NCBI GenBank assembly: GCA_003987775.1
Contig: RXJD01000031.1
Span: 1 to 64,000 of the forward strand
Reading direction: 5' to 3'
DNA: 64,000 nucleotides
Source: Mycobacterium sp.
GTDB lineage: Bacteria > Actinomycetota > Actinomycetes > Mycobacteriales > Mycobacteriaceae
Below are positions 63,774 to 64,000 of this stretch, in pieces. The notes beneath the pieces were generated by a model, which was not told where the DNA came from, did not search any database, and saw only the letters and a list, made by a program, of their open reading frames with translations. Made by a program: the position numbers and the translations under genes. The stretch's first letter is position 1. The number at the start of each line of letters is the position of its first letter.

Positions 63774-64000
63774 TCAGTCCACGAAGGGTCCCCACGCGTG
63801 CCGCTTGAGCGAAGCAGGCTTTTTGCCGAGTTTTCCGGCCCGCACCATGACCGCCAGGCTGTCCAAGATGATCCGGCTGCTCATGAGCGCCGTCTGCTCT
63901 GCCCAGTCGTACGGCGGCGAGCACTCGACCACCTCGATGCCGTTGAGACCCGGCTCGGAGATCATCCGGATCAGGTTGAGCGCTTCGCGCGGCAGCAGAC
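63774..64000 (-). CDS. Agmatinase/ureohydrolase-family protein, C-terminal end, 5' part outside window
   Basis: About 74 residues of the C-terminus are present, with GIEVVECSPPYDWAEQTALM. This is the conserved ureohydrolase end, where D/E-V-x-E/P-PYD precedes the last helix (MSSRIILDSLAVMVRAGKLG). The family (arginase, agmatinase, guanidinobutyrase) hydrolyses guanidino groups with two Mn2+ ions. The metal-binding Asp and His residues lie upstream of the window edge, so the exact member is unknown. The nearby APC permease on the same strand may carry a related substrate. Confidence 0.8.
   Translation of the reverse strand, partial: LLPREALNLIRMISEPGLNGIEVVECSPPYDWAEQTALMSSRIILDSLAVMVRAGKLGKKPASLKRHAWGPFVD

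Noticed and set aside
63452..63808. A 118-codon frame on the plus strand in the gap before the agmatinase-like gene
   Set aside because: It crosses the 12-bp GC hairpin and the convergent gene end, has no ribosome-binding site and encodes no recognisable sequence.

Overview
This window comes from a high-GC slow-growing Mycobacterium. The evidence is the gene order, which I recognise as the Mycobacterium tuberculosis stretch from esxN (Rv1793) to Rv1847, together with PPE proteins, a PE_PGRS protein, frequent GTG starts and ATGA/GTGA stop-start overlaps. The species cannot be fixed from sequence alone. Comparisons with M. tuberculosis (Mtb) throughout are from memory.

1-7775: the distal half of the ESX-5 type VII secretion locus, namely the end of esxN, then espG5, eccD5, mycP5, eccE5 and eccA5, the last four translationally coupled. 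8187-20441: a PPE island. Two paralogous PPE genes come first. A magnesium-sensing M-box riboswitch (10912-11077) then precedes a PPE31-like gene that has no PE partner. Next is a tandemly duplicated three-gene module (PPE-SVP, PPE with an extra C-terminal tail, small exported DUF732 protein), and mgtC ends the island. The PPE tails resemble the cytoplasmic C-terminal domain of MgtC. Together this looks like a Mg2+-limitation locus built from ESX-5 substrates and their effector gene, and it is the most interesting part of the window.

20442-30811: an oxidoreductase and an overlapping lipase-like hydrolase, an Erg3-type desaturase, a secreted trypsin-like protease, an 895-residue PE_PGRS protein, a divergent F420-type reductase/TetR pair around a 37-bp perfect palindrome, and a VOC protein/FAD dehydrogenase pair behind a KstR-like site.

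30812-46054: core genes: bacA-type ABC transporter, ilvG-like TPP enzyme, secA2, pgsA2, three DUF881/small-basic-protein genes, gcvH, garA, two MerR regulators around a bifunctional-nuclease gene, and gcvB behind a tandem glycine riboswitch. The glycine cleavage genes, GarA (a 2-oxoglutarate node regulator) and glcB tie this stretch to glycine, glyoxylate and nitrogen metabolism.

46062-58373, all minus strand: a haloalkane dehalogenase-like hydrolase, a VWA-like membrane protein, glcB, two CorC/CNNM-like membrane proteins, guaB1, gnd1 and a BlaR-like/BlaI pair. 58374-64000: an IdeR-box promoter, a PaaI-type thioesterase, an APC permease, two overlapping PPE genes with coiled-coil tails, and the 3' end of an agmatinase-like gene that runs off the window.

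Relative to Mtb I do not see lppT, PE20, lipZ, vapBC13, PE_PGRS34 or Rv1813c in the expected places. No tRNA, rRNA, CRISPR array or intact insertion sequence was found.
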